Source: Dermanyssus gallinae (Eukaryota; Arthropoda; Arachnida; Mesostigmata; Dermanyssidae). From it: a DNA stretch of 64,000 nucleotides. The stretch's first letter is position 1. Each line of letters starts with the position of its first letter. Shown in pieces: positions 11,437 through 22,961 of the stretch. A model generated the notes under the pieces. That model ran no database searches. It had not been told where the DNA came from and saw nothing but the letters and a program-made list of their open reading frames with translations. The stretch lies in the NCBI GenBank assembly GCA_003439945.1, contig QVRM01002377.1, positions 758,501 through 822,500 on the forward strand, written 5' to 3'. The position numbers were made by a program, and so were the translations under genes.

Positions 11437-12259
11437 CTGATTTTTGTCTATACGACAGCGCAATCACGCACAGCCATGCCAACCTGTGGCCAAACTTTGC
11501 CGAACTTTAGAAACGCCAAGAGAATACTGATGATAAGAGCAATTTTACTCTGACCAAAATTACCAATATCGTGCTCTTCTACAAACCGTATGTATATTAG
11601 CCGACGTAAACGAAAATAATACTCACAACACGGCTACACATGTAGCACTCGCTCGGTCCTGTGCATGCACCGCTTGCAGTAACGCTTTTTAACGTACAGC
11701 GCTGCCGCTTTCAACATCGTACATTTCGCACTGGGACCTGTTGGCCCTCGACGGCGACGGGTGGCCCCCACCTCCCACCGGCGAACAAAAACGTGTGCCA
11801 TCTGTTTAATTTACGCATTCCCACATCGCCCACGGCAAAACAATGGGCTTGTTCAGTCGCCGTGCCGAGAACAATTTTCACATAGCAAATTCCACCTCCG
11901 CTTTTGCCTCCGAGCTTTCGTCCGTGGCACCGAGCGGTTTGTTCTCAGCGGACTTTCTTTTCCTCATTCTTGCTCGCTCGCTGCCGATTCGGCCTGTGTT
12001 ACGAAACCACCCACGCTCGCTCTGAATTTACATCTCTCCATTAGGGATGCTGGCCTTCCCTTCGCATACCTTATTCGGCTGCTTGCTCTAGACCATACAC
12101 TCGGAACCATCAGAGAATCATCGCCCGCTGCGCGCGCCGATCTCCGAGGACAAGGCTACTGGCGACAATGTCGCGGATCGCATCCCAAATACGTCCGCCA
12201 ACGACTACCCTCCCTCCACGATTACACACTGCGCTACTATCGGCTTCGGCATTGAGCCG

Positions 12260-13060
12260 CTGCACATTTGCCACATAGTCGATTCATCGGTGATTTATTG
12301 AGTGAGTATCTTGTAAGGCAGCAGGATACGCATGATCCCGGAGACGTCCGAGACACAGCTAACGTTGCAATAGCGCCACCAGCAGATACAACAACAGCAG
12401 TACCGGCTGCTGCTGCTGCTGCTGCAACAACAATAATAACAAACACATACGCACAGCACAGACGAGGAACAGAACAACCACATGAATCACTATGCCTAAG
12501 CATAGAATAGGAAGAAACAATAGTGAGAGGGAGAGAGAAAGTGTGTGTGAGAGAGAGAAACAGAGAGACATAGGTCATTTTCATTGCAGATTTTTATTCC
12601 TTGATTTCCCGTTTCAATATCTCACATAGCGCCACTGAGCCGGGCGGCAGCAGCAGCAGCAGCAGCAACAACAACAATAACAACAACAAGAGCAGCGGTA
12701 AGCCGGGTATCACCGCCATATTGCTGGCTCCCTAAACGACCCCTGCAAACGAAACCTGGCAACATAAACTTATTGATATTTAACTCGCATCTCCACCTGC
12801 GTTAACGGTAATGCACATTGGCACGTATTGGCGTGCGCTTAGTGTCGTGCTATTGTTTAATATGGCAAACCTACCGAACGGTGCGGCCTTTTCTTTCGTT
12901 GCCGAACTACACTACCCAACTGTCCGATCGTACATGCCTATCGAGTAGTCTAGTAGTCGTCGTAATAATAACAACATCAGCATCAGCAGCTGCAGCCGCA
13001 GCTGTAGAGTACCATTGTAGCTGAGCGGACACAGCAGAAGTGTGCTCAGTGGCCACCCCG
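12260..13060. other. CAG/CAA-rich stretch
   Basis: (CTG)n near 12408-12424, CAG/CAA arrays at 12638-12692, CAG-type repeats at 12975-13000 and GA-rich sequence at 12520-12575. No exon could be defined. Confidence 0.5.
12638..12692. repeat. (CAG)n(CAA)n array
   Basis: CAG triplets pass into CAA/CAATAA triplets, a motif repeated in many places in this window. Confidence 0.9.
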
Positions 13061-13075
13061 GCTGCCCATATCCTC

Positions 13076-13516
13076 CTACACAACACGTCGTAAATAGTCT
13101 ACTAAAAGGATTTCGATGTTTTCGGCCACGATTGTGCTCATTGAGAGACAGATGCTAATGCATTTGGCCAATATGAAGTCGACGCGTCTTCGCGGCCAGT
13201 CATGCGAGGTCCAACAAGGCGATCCAATTAGGTATACCAAATAGCCTTCACCGAATAGACGACTCCTCGGCGTTTGCCTGAAGATTATTCCAGGATAAAT
13301 AGGACCGAGAACAACAAACCGACAATCGATAACCCGGTCACGGCGTCTACAGTGTAAAAGCTCACTTTCAGCAGTGGGCTGTAGCGACACTGTGGCAGAC
13401 AATATTAAAATCGGCTCACACCGACGAAATGGACAGAAAGTGACGCCAGAATAACTACGCGGCGGAAATAAATCCATACTTGTAACATCGTTTTGCACGT
13501 GGCTCAGATAACCCAC
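13076..13516 (-). CDS. uncharacterised ORF, 146 codons
   Basis: A complete ATG-to-stop frame without low complexity, reading from MGYLSHVQND to a hydrophobic C-terminal part ending in a Leu/Val/Asp/Arg-rich tail. It is the longest ordinary frame in its neighbourhood. No domain is recognised. It could be a retroelement piece or chance; no TATA box, splice or polyadenylation signals were matched to it. Confidence 0.18.
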   Translation of the reverse strand: MGYLSHVQNDVTSMDLFPPRSYSGVTFCPFRRCEPILILSATVSLQPTAESELLHCRRRDRVIDCRFVVLGPIYPGIIFRQTPRSRLFGEGYLVYLIGSPCWTSHDWPRRRVDFILAKCISICLSMSTIVAENIEILLVDYLRRVV

Positions 13517-13641
13517 CTATATTTAACACTTATGGTATTATGCCACCCTCTTTTACGCGCATTTCGTTACGCTGTTTAGCAATACCTGATGTCTTCTTGG
13601 ACGTCTCAGTACCTATGCAATATGCGACTATGCAAACGCAA

Positions 13642-13645
<4 letters not shown>

Positions 13646-13675
<30 letters not shown>
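13646..13675. repeat. (TA)n microsatellite
   Basis: A TA tract, with a short companion (ATATATATAT) about 50 bases downstream near 13725. Confidence 0.9.
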
Positions 13676-13677
<2 letters not shown>

Positions 13678-13679
13678 TT

Positions 13680-14890
13680 GTTCTACTATTACCCAAACTG
13701 GATAAATGTGTTTATGTTACATAAATATATATATAGTTCCAAAGCGGGACCGTTCAAACGAATACCCATTCAAGTTTGCAGTGTTAGCCCTATATTCCAG
13801 AACACTTATACCGCAAAATTTGAAGATATAGTGGTTCACTCATTACGTTTTCCGGAATATCTATGCCAGAACTTGATGGCATGTAGTATATTGACTTTGC
13901 AAATGTATCTCGTAGTACGGAAGATTCCGTCACCATCCGCAAGAGGTAATAGCATCTGTGCACCATGCAGGTGGTGTATACGTGGCTATTGACGCTGGTC
14001 GTTCTATCCTACAGCCATGAAGAAACAAAATACATCAAAAGTATCTGCCTCAGCCGCTCCTTACCTATAGTTTTCATTCATTCAGAATTTAGGACATCTC
14101 CACCACCGAAGCGCAGCCCGAAATTGTGTACACGAAGCGACTACTCGCCCTGATGGTAAGACAAAGTACGCGTGTTAAGCATCACGTGAAGCACTTTTCA
14201 AAGGAATTCATCTTTGCCAGCGTAAGGTGATCCAACACATTGACCTTTCTGTCAATTTTTGAAATTGCTTTCCTATTGAGTATGAGTACGTAAACATTGT
14301 GTTTCCCTTAAAATGATACATTGCGTTTCCTTTGATACCCCCTGCCGCAAAAAATGCGTCTCGGCCACTACAACTGCCGTTTAGGTGATAACGCGGTACC
14401 GCCATCTTGTCCTAGTTTAGATTCACATAAACATAAACAGTCATTCCACAATTTCACACAGTTCAGTTTCCTAATGAATTCGCTGTTGATAGTCGAGAGG
14501 AATGCGAAGGAAGCAAGCGCGAATGAACTGAACAGAGAGACAAACTAAGACGAGGAGGAACAACAGACTTCATCTAGATTTTTATTGAGAGCGTCAAACA
14601 TTTACAGCCACAAACGGCAATCGGCACGTCAGCCGGTAGCCGCCCGCTGAACTGGCCGCTGAACACACCGTGCAGTGGCAATAAAAGTTAGCCCATTGCG
14701 AACTATTCGCCAAGACAAACGCCTTTCGTAAAGCCGCTCTCTCCCTCTATCTATCTTTCTGTCTATCTCAGTATCTATCTATATATCTCTCTCTTGCGCG
14801 CCCGCCTTGGGTTCTCGCGAGCGACGTATCACTGTGGAGTTCGCTCATTCTCATTCCTGGGCCGTGTCGTCGTTCGTCTAAATGAATTGT
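13680..14890. other. no gene seen
   Basis: Only short frames occur. A pair of TCTATC/TATC repeats lies at 14740-14790. The minus frame at 14208-14405 contains two similar GNxM blocks from a short internal repeat near 14290-14330, but it has no other support. Confidence 0.5.
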
Positions 14891-15319
14891 TCATGACACT
14901 GTGTGAATACGTTCGTGCGTTTGCTTCATGTTCATACATCGTCGTGGCAGCGTTTCGACAGCAATGACTCTTATGGCACCCATGTTCCAACAGATCCAAG
15001 TTAATGCACATTGACCATTTTCGTGTTCGTCGTCGTCGTCGTCATCATCGTCGTTGTCGGCCGCGGATGGTTTTGCCGTCACTGGTGGTGCTAACGGCCC
15101 AGTAATGTCCTGATTATCGTAAGGCCATAGCGTGACACAAAAACCGCCACCTAGATGTAGGGCTAGTAAACCTGCAAAATGTTCCACGGTGAACAGCAGC
15201 TAGATGGTCGCACCCCAATGATTGGTGACCGTGCTCGCCAAGAGCCGTAAAGACCCGAAACGGTACTGATGTGGTCACTGCGGGCGGTTCTCCGTCCAAC
15301 GGCAGAGTTAGTCCGCTAG

Positions 15320-15621
15320 TCCCCGTGACGTTACCTCCAGCCGGATTACCAACTATGCATTTAATGCAGCAATCTAATGAGGAGCAGCTCTTAAGCGAGC
15401 TCGACACATGTTCGCGCATTCTAAGAGCATCGATTTCGATTGCACAAAAGCGTACTTCTGGCATTCCTTATGACCCCAGGCGCAACAGATGCACTGATCG
15501 TATGGGAACGGGAAGCGTTCTTATCCAAAGACGAACAGGTCATAATTCCTTATGCATCAGACCACCCGAACAGCGAAAACCACTGGGTAACTGCGTCAAC
15601 AACATCCAGCTGAAGCAATGA
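15320..15621 (+). CDS. possible exon or small ORF with helical segment
   Basis: The plus frame is open from about 15217 to the stop at 15621. The central part, SNEEQLLSELDTCSRILRAS, has the charge pattern of an amphipathic helix. A possible acceptor (CCGCTAG, AG at 15318-15319) would start the exon with a two-base overhang, the same phase as the donor at 1057. The antisense frame (15114-15464) is equally open, so strand and reality are uncertain. Confidence 0.2.
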
Positions 15622-15629
15622 ATCTGTCG

Positions 15630-18030
15630 CCGGCCGTTGACAGACTACTAAGGATAAGCGAGCAGGGCTAACAAACTAGTAAACTAAAGACGGCGTCGCT
15701 GGTAGAAATATTCCACTGCTGTTGGTCACAAGAAAACTTAGACCACTGCCGAAAGCAATAGGAGTTTGAGATAGAATAACTTACCGAAGCTCTGTATAGA
15801 GACAACTGTAAGAGAGCAAACCTTAAGCAGACACTACCTGTATTTGCTAAGCAAAAATTGAATAAAACCTAGCACAGACGAAGCGGCGCGAAAGACAAAT
15901 GGGGAAACAAGTGGCCTAAGACAGTGGCTGCTATAGAGCTGAAAGCGGGAAATCAAAACACGAACACAAGCAGAAAGGAGAATGCCGCTGGAAACGTGTT
16001 CTCTGGGGAATTGGCTAAAGGGTACATATACATTTACACACATTTGCACACATGCACACTCGCACACACATAGAAGCAAAGCAGGAGCACGCTACCCCCA
16101 TCAGGGGGCAGCAGCGGCTGATTATAAAGACCTGACGCGTGCCTACAAACGAATGGGCGGCAACGGCTTTGATGCAAGTGAAACAATACTTGTGCGGCAC
16201 CAGCCTTTCACTTCGGGATTTCGAAACGCGTCGGCAACGCCGCGGGCAGCAGAGCTACCCGCACGTGTCGATGTCGGCTTTCGCTCGCTGAGATGGCAAG
16301 AATTGTGACAGTATGGTGGGACGGAGGGCGCGGAGGGGGCGGAGGGCTGAAGGCACATGCGGCAGCAACAATACCAAACGTCCACCATGCTGTTTCCACA
16401 CCACTTTAGCTTCGCGCCGCAATGTCGCCAAGGCGCACACGACGGACATACAATATCGTTCACTAAACTTGTATGTATCAGGAGTAGGCAAGCGATAAAA
16501 GCAAGTGTGTTTGAGTGTCAGACGAGCTTGTGCGTGTCTCTAACGATCACTTCCACATGTTGTCCTGACAGACGCGGACAAACCGGAGGTCGAAGGTAGT
16601 GGCTGCACATGTGGCGGTAATCCTTTGTAAACTCTGGAGAGAAGGCAAGAGAGAGAGAGAGAGATACTCTAAGCAAGACTCTAATCGTCGATCACATTCA
16701 AAATCCGTCACAATCATAGACCGACCGGTGCCGGCGCACATTCCAGACTCTGCAAATGCTAATAATAACAACAATAGCCCTCGGCGAATAGCTTAGCGCA
16801 GAGTGGACCACATCCCGTAGGGATCTATCATATTTGCTACAGCGTCTGCGCCACTGCGAGAGAAATCCAATCCCTTCCGAGACTGGGAGCCACGGTGAAA
16901 GCTGAACAAACGCCGACACAACATGGCACGCAGTTACCTCTCCGGTGATGCCCAGTGCTCCCGCTCCCACTGCAACTACTACTATACGCAATGATGTTCG
17001 TCTCTCTCTCTTGTCCGCCCACGTTGTTCGACAGAAAAGAGGAGGTTTTCTTGCTCGGCTGGCAACTGGTTGGGGAACATAAGGTGAATAAGATGAATCT
17101 ATCCATGCGCCCATCTTCCGCAGCAGCAACAACAACAACAGCAGCAGTAGCAGCAGTAGCCGTCGCCGCATCAGCGGTAGCCAGCCAACAGGGACTGGCA
17201 TAGATGAGTGCAAGATAGCATCAGCAAAAAGATGTGCTAGCCGCATACTCGGCTGCACATCCGCCCGCCGTCCTGCACTGTGCGCAACGTCCACCACTGC
17301 CGCCACCGCCGCCTCCTCCTTCGAGGTAGAGCAGTGCGAGGTGGCCCCCCGGGGGTAGCCGGCCAAATTGCTCGGCCACTTCTGGCTGGCACTACGGGAG
17401 CTGGCACACGCCCAAAACGAGCTTCTCCTGCCTACCAGCCATCAATTGTAGCCGTGTAGAGTTCGCCCCGCCCGCCGGCCTGCCTGCCTGCGTCTCCTGA
17501 CCGGCCATGACGGCGACTGCATTCGCGTGCGAGGCTAAGACTCGGAGTGCTCGCTGTTTCAACGGTCGACTCGTATACGCCTGTCATTCACGAGCGTGCG
17601 TAGAGTAAGTAACCTGGCGTAACCTGGCGGCGGCTCTTGCCTTCTTCGTTCTTCGTTCGGTCTTAATTGCGGCGTCCATAATTTGCTGCCAAGCTACAAG
17701 CTTCAAGCTTCACCGTGTGTTGCCTATCTGGCAGCCACATACACGCATGCACGCGTAGAGCTACTGTATACAAACACATACGCAAGAGCACTGGCTCGCT
17801 GTTCAAAATTGAACATTCGTCCGGCCCCGTGTCTCCCGCGTGCCTTCGCTGGAGGGGTAAGTGTGTCGCGTGCACATACGAACGCCAAGAACCACGAACG
17901 CTTGAATGGGTGTCTGGATCTGCAAATGCGTGCCGAGCACGTGAAGTGTGGGCCCAGCTCAGCCTCTCTGGGTAGGCGCCAGCGATCCAGCCGGATATTT
18001 CCGCCGGATGCGCTCACTCGCTTAAGTTAA
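15630..18030. other. no supported gene; repeat-rich GC island at 16.3-17.6 kb
   Basis: Includes CAC/ACA-rich sequence at 16030-16070, GA repeats at 16645-16664 and CAG/CAA arrays at 17121-17160. The 222-codon minus frame (16698-17366) is a poly-Leu artefact of that array. A plus frame at 16082-16308 reads ADYKDLTRAYKRMGGNGFDA and looks protein-like but has no other support. Confidence 0.4.
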
Positions 18031-18089
18031 GGTGAGAAAGAAATGTGCGCCGCCGGATCTGTGGTCGTGTCCGTGTCTAGGTTGCCGTC

Positions 18090-18092
<3 letters not shown>

Positions 18093-18125
<33 letters not shown>
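18093..18125. repeat. (TA)n microsatellite
   Basis: A TA tract ending in TACGTATG. Confidence 0.9.
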
Positions 18126-18126
<1 letters not shown>

Positions 18127-18184
18127 GTATGTCAGAAACAAGATATTAATGCATCAGCTAAGCTCGTTGCAACACTCGCTAATC

Positions 18185-18427
18185 ATGGCGGTACCTAGAT
18201 GGCTTATGTCCGCTTCTCCCTCGTCGGTCGACGAAGTAAGTGTTAGTGAGTTGTATGTCTTTTGTATACGAGCAAGCAAGTCAGACGCAGCTTCTTCGAC
18301 TAGTCTATTCAATTCACCAGTGGATGCAGCAGCAGCAACGGTAGAGGAGCAACGAATGAGCGAGCGCTACTCCGACGACGACGACAACAGAGAGCAATGT
18401 ATAGAGAGCAGTATAGAGCTGCAATAG
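18185..18427 (+). CDS. possible small ORF or exon pair, 80 codons
   Basis: ATG to TAG. The N-terminus reads MAVPRWLMSASPSSVDE; the C-terminal half is Ala/acidic, with an Asp run followed by NREQCIESSIELQ. Within it, GAC-GAA|GTAAGTGT near 18235 is a strong-looking donor, so the first 17 codons could alternatively be a first coding exon. No family is recognised. Confidence 0.22.
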   Translation: MAVPRWLMSASPSSVDEVSVSELYVFCIRASKSDAASSTSLFNSPVDAAAATVEEQRMSERYSDDDDNREQCIESSIELQ

Positions 18428-18771
18428 ACGCCTGCGCTACACAGGGCCGTACAGGCCGCTAGGTCGACCCTTCTCACACAGATGTGTGAACATCAACATG
18501 AGTCGCTTCTCGCACAAACATCGGGGCCCGTTATAATTGCACACCGATCCAGACAACGGAGGCAGGGCAATTTTCCGGTAGACGTCGCAGCCACTTTCAG
18601 GCAAGCAGTTTCGCCTGAGTGCTCTAACGAGCGGCGGCGGCGGCGCTGCTGCCTGACGTTCGGCTATTCCCTCTTTGTCCGCATCGTCGAAAAGCAGCAG
18701 CAGCAGCAGGAAACATATCGCATTTGATTGAATTCGATTGATGATCGACATTTACACTTACTGGCACTCGT

Positions 18772-18772
18772 T

Positions 18773-18810
<38 letters not shown>
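18772..18810. repeat. (TA)n microsatellite
   Basis: A TA tract in an AT-rich context. Confidence 0.9.
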
Positions 18811-18812
<2 letters not shown>

Positions 18813-18989
18813 ATTTGGAAGACCGAAGATTTCATTAAGGTAGGCATGTTTGCCGAAACAGTGACTTAGTAGCCAAAATACCCTGTTTAGAAGTGACAGC
18901 AAAAATATGAATAGATGTAACTTTGATGTGGCTTGCCGGACAATAAAGAAAAATAAACTCGTCAGAAGTAATTTAACGAAGAAGAAATA

Positions 18990-18992
<3 letters not shown>

Positions 18993-19034
<42 letters not shown>

Positions 19035-19040
19035 TATATT
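18993..19040. repeat. (TA)n microsatellite
   Basis: The TA tract begins and ends with TCATATAT. Confidence 0.9.
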
Positions 19041-20700
19041 TAATTTCTAACTATATATTCAAAATATAAATTACATTTTGGAACGTTTGGGATTTTACGA
19101 TGTTTTAAATTTTCTTGCCTCTACGTTCACTTTCGGTGGACATGATGAGCTTTCCTGACTTTTAGTTATCCTGCCATGGTGACACGTGCACATGCCGCGT
19201 ATCAGATCTAAGAACCAAAAAGTCGTTTTTTCTGATTGTCGCATGTTTATGCGTATACGTGCATGCATGTAAAACTGGACCGTTCCAGGGCCATTGGTAC
19301 GCCATCGAATGGTGGCAACGCCAGATATGCAGGAGAGGCTCTTCACCACTCTGTGAAAACATCCTTTCAACTCTCCTTCTACGAGTATAAGGATAGTGTC
19401 GGCAAGTGTTTGTGTGAGCCGGCGTACCGTTCATAATGGGCTAATCGACAAAGACCTACATCCGCTTCGGTATCGGCGAGTTCAGGCTCTGCGGTCTACT
19501 GCTTACCGATAACGTGTTGACTACTGCCGCTGTCGCTGGCTATTGCAGCGGGACGCAACCGACGCGGAGTTCTCTGTACTTATAATACTCTCCGCAAAGG
19601 GAGCCTCGTGTTGCACAATAGAGAGCGCATTTAATGCACGCAATTCCCATTAGTGGGTCAAAATGGGGAATCCACAATAACCACAAATTTAATGTTCATC
19701 AATGTGGTACTACAATAATCCCCATGCGCGTTATTCCTAAAGAACGCACAGTTGATGGTAGCTGTTAACTAAATGATGCTATTGTGCATAGGCCAGCCGC
19801 TTAAACAAAATGAGAATGATAGCAGATCGTGTGTGCTGAGGGGTTGTGCGTCGCTGGCTACAAGCATCGATTGGCCGAAGTCGAAGTGGCAGCGCGAGAA
19901 TGATGATCATTCAGATAGTGGTGGTGATGATGAAAATGATGATAACAACGATTATGTTAGCACTGATGGCGATGGGTGTTATGATGGCGACTGTGTAATG
20001 TAATGGCGGGGGTGGTGCTGGCAAACCCGCACTGCTATGACCCCCCCGTTGTCCTCTGCAATCAACATCGATCGTCGTATCTCTTCTCACTTTGTACTCC
20101 TCCATCCAGTAACGACGGGACTACTAGTAGAAGTAAGTTAGTACCAGCAGTAGCAGCAGCAGCAGAATTAGCACTGGTGGTCGCGGTATAGCAAGTAGCA
20201 GCCGTAGTAATAATAGTAATAATAAGTGATGACGACCGCCGGCTGGAGCAGGAGAGCTGGACGCTGTCCCCCCCCCCACGCATCGCCACCCTCTTCATCC
20301 CACGAAGGGTGTACCTCGAAGAGAGAACGGAGAAGAAACGAACAGAGCGAGAATAAATGGATAAAACCGTGCTGCCTCAGAGAGAGAGGAAGATAAAAAG
20401 CGAGAGGACAAAGCTCTTAGGGGAACTGCGACGGTGCGCGCAACTGCATTGCAACTGACTTCTTCTCCGCTCTCTGCCTTAACTATCATCGACCGCCATC
20501 ATTCCCTTGGCCGCTCTGCGGCTCGTGCCAACGTGTACATTCACCCACTCAGTTGCTTCGTCACTATGTCCGCAGAAGACTGCCACGATATGTCGGCGAG
20601 CAACCGCGATCGCCGGCCCGGCAGCCTCCTTTAGTAGAGAGATGGCCGAAACGAATGCGAAATGGAGATGGGCAGGGAAGAGGATACATAGGGATAAATA
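19041..20700. other. no gene seen
   Basis: Short frames only. A GATGAT-rich patch (19900-19990) gives an Asp-rich plus frame. AGCAGC/TAGTAG triplets occur at 20120-20225, and GA repeats at 20380-20400 and 20703-20722. Confidence 0.45.
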
Positions 20701-20730
20701 GGGAAAGAGAGAGAGAGAGAGCTCTCATGT

Positions 20731-21090
20731 TTGGATACCGACGTCATTCCGCCGAGTCGGTCGACGCAGCCCCCGCTACGAGTTAATGGTGAACAAGATA
20801 AGGAAGGGCCGGTACACCTCGTCACGCCGTTATCCGAGAAGGACCAGTCATCCTCAGGCGGCCGTGGGGGGGCCGACGGCAGGCCCAGCTACTACGCTGA
20901 CAGAAAGGAAAGACCGTCAAACCCCCAACTGCCACCCCCACTACTACAACAACCAGCACCCCTCACACCAAACTTGGCTATACAACTTGATAGCAGTACT
21001 GCACGAGCAACGGACCCGGCAACAGCAGAAAGCTCACAGCGGAGTAAAGCCGGTTCAACCGCTTGCTGGTGGCCCAGGATGTCACGATGA
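20731..21090 (+). CDS. possible Pro/Ser-rich terminal exon, about 120 codons
   Basis: The frame is open from about 20698 (inside a GA repeat) to TGA at 21088-21090. It has a Pro/Gln/Ser/Thr-rich composition, including EDQ/SEKDQSSSGG and LPPPLLQQPAPLTPNLAIQL. That is typical of disordered regulatory tails and unlike the repeat-driven frames nearby. ATTAAA at about 21299 could be a polyadenylation signal. No ATG is suitable and the acceptor is unclear because of the GA repeat. A second, shifted plus frame is also open here, so chance cannot be excluded. Confidence 0.25.
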   Translation: MDTDVIPPSRSTQPPLRVNGEQDKEGPVHLVTPLSEKDQSSSGGRGGADGRPSYYADRKERPSNPQLPPPLLQQPAPLTPNLAIQLDSSTARATDPATAESSQRSKAGSTACWWPRMSR

Positions 21091-21439
21091 CAATATCTCA
21101 TGAGCCCCCATAAAGCGTCGTGCATATGTAAGAAAAAAAGAAACATATAGGTATAGACTAGCGTCATACTCAAGAAACAGCATAGCTTTCGGAAGTAGCA
21201 CTTCAACGGCTTGCAGGACGCTGTTAGGGGGTGTGAGGCCAGCCCTAACCAATGTTTACATTTGCATGTATACTTTGTGTTGTAAGTTTCGGAGCTGCAT
21301 TAAACTAGAAGATCCTAAACGCTTATCCTAGAAGTCCTAGCAGTTGTAAGGGTTATTTCAAAGGTAATTGTTTCAAATGAGCATCGACGACGGGGTATCG
21401 GAACTGCCTCCCACTTCCAGACCACTGGGCTAGCAAAAT

Positions 21440-22190
21440 AGAACAAGTTGGGCTCTCTTCCATTGTCGATCGTACTACAAGACCTCCCAAATAAGATTCG
21501 CGGACACAGAAACATCTACTCTACACAGGTCCCATGCTGCGCGGGCGACTTGATCATCTACGGAAGCAGCCAAGTTCAGGTTCGGCAACTTCGCGTGAGA
21601 TTTAAAAATAATAATAATCAGATGCCTTGGAATTCGCACTGGAGGTGAGCCTTACTAAGACCAATACATTTAGGCGAAAGGCGACGCATACCAACCAACG
21701 ATACATTATTCCTTGCAGGACTACCCTTTGCCTATGTAAACAGGTTCCTATACCGACTACATACTTAGCTTGCTTCATCATGGGACATATCTCGGAAAGG
21801 TGCAAAAAGCGCTAATAGCAGCGTGGACGATAAATAACGAATAGTAACTGGGCTTCATATATTTGACGTCAAAGTGTTTCCGGTGGCCCTTTACACAGTA
21901 GGCATAATATGGAAGGAATTGGCCGTGCAAAGTCGTGGACAACTGGACCTATCGCTCGGTCTAAAACCACCTCGTCTTCCTCCTTGCGGGGACACGTTTG
22001 CTTACCAAGGGCTCGAGACCATAATACGAATCGCCACGCTCATTGCATTAGGCGAGCGTGTTGGGATCGGGAAAAACTTCCTAAAATCGATATCAAATTT
22101 TACAATTCGAAAGCTCAAACAGACCAACTGCCACAGGATTACATGCTACGCAGCGCATAGTTGTGATTCCAAAGTATATAACCGGTAAGG
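21440..22190 (+). mobile_element. probable relic of LINE ORF1 (zinc-knuckle region)
   Basis: The frame at 21627-21815 ends with ACFIMGHISERCKKR, which resembles the CCHC zinc knuckle (CxxC...GHxxxxC) of Jockey-type ORF1 with the first cysteines degraded. The flanking plus frames 21448-21648 and 21874-22188 are open and could be the N-terminal and C-terminal ORF1 parts. Similarity is short, so this is an inference. Confidence 0.35.
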
Positions 22191-22199
22191 TGTCCTGTA

Positions 22200-22590
22200 G
22201 TCGATAGCATACGCCTGACTGCCTCGACGCACCGTCTCTGGAAATCTAAGCACATGCCCGCCGTGAGGAAAATATTTACTCATCGATCTTAGTGTCTTAG
22301 ATCACACAGCCAGATCAATGAGATATGCGCATACAATCTTAATGCTCCGCTGTGAAAACATGATTAATGGTGCTAACAAATAAAGGGGTCTATTGCCGCA
22401 CAGGTGTATATGAGTACTTATGTACGTGATAGATTTATATAAATGAGTGTTTACATGATGCACGCGTATATATGCGTGTTTGTTAGGGAATTGTTTATTT
22501 TCTTGTGAAGTTGTTTATCGCTACCTATCAAAGGGTGAATAAATCAAATAATTGACAATATAAATACATATAAATGTTACATCGGACCTG
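22200..22590. other. no gene seen
   Basis: AT-rich, with TATATA/TACGTA-like sequence around 22410-22480. Confidence 0.5.
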
Positions 22591-22602
22591 ATGATGATGA
22601 TG

Positions 22603-22697
<95 letters not shown>
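22591..22697. repeat. compound (GAT)n(AAT)n array
   Basis: GAT triplets pass into about 25 AAT triplets. The array abuts the 5' end of the LINE fragment at 22698. Confidence 0.95.
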
Positions 22698-22698
<1 letters not shown>

Positions 22699-22961
22699 CA
22701 GCCAAGTGCAGAAAATATTCAAGCATCAGTTATCCACACTTGTTCTCACCGCTTGCATTCGAGACATTGGGGGGGCCTGGGTCGCTCACGACGAAACTGC
22801 TCAAGGATGTCGGGAAAAGATTGGCGCTCTTTACAGGAGACAAGAGAGCGGGCGAGTATTTACTGCAACGTCTGTCATTAGATGTTCAGACGGGGAATGC
22901 CGCTTCGGTGAGAGGTACCATGGCTAGGTGGACCAGCCCAAGCCTGGACCTAGTGTCTTGA
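22698..22961 (+). mobile_element. 3' end of a non-LTR retrotransposon ORF2
   Basis: One open frame, from NAAKCRKYSSISYPHLFSPL through AFETLGG, LLKDVGKRL, TGDKRAGEYLLQRLSLDVQ and TGNAASVRGTM to a stop at 22961. It matches the conserved C-terminus found in many invertebrate LINE polyproteins (KY...Y.F.P.A.ETLG...GDxRA...QRxS.A.QRGNAASVLGT). The preceding RT is absent: the piece is 5'-truncated at the AAT array. It shares the block with the relic at 29.4-30.8 kb. Confidence 0.8.

Larger units (their letters stand above)
9620..12250. other. no firmly supported gene; TA/GT repeats
   Basis: Contains frames of 104-164 codons (9769-10149, 11122-11436, 11761-12255, all plus) without recognisable domains. 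Only the 11122 frame starts with ATG and has an ordinary composition. A large interrupted TA block lies at 10253-10390. Confidence 0.4.

Noticed and set aside
11661..12255. 164-codon plus ORF and its overlapping neighbours
   Set aside because: No start context, no splice signals, no motif; length is compatible with chance in moderate-GC sequence.
16698..17366. 222-codon minus-strand ORF with a Leu run
   Set aside because: The Leu run is an antisense CAG/CAA array, there is no domain, and the flanks are open on both strands.
22591..22697. Possible CRISPR-like or satellite array among triplet repeats
   Set aside because: Period-three microsatellite without spacers; the genome is eukaryotic.
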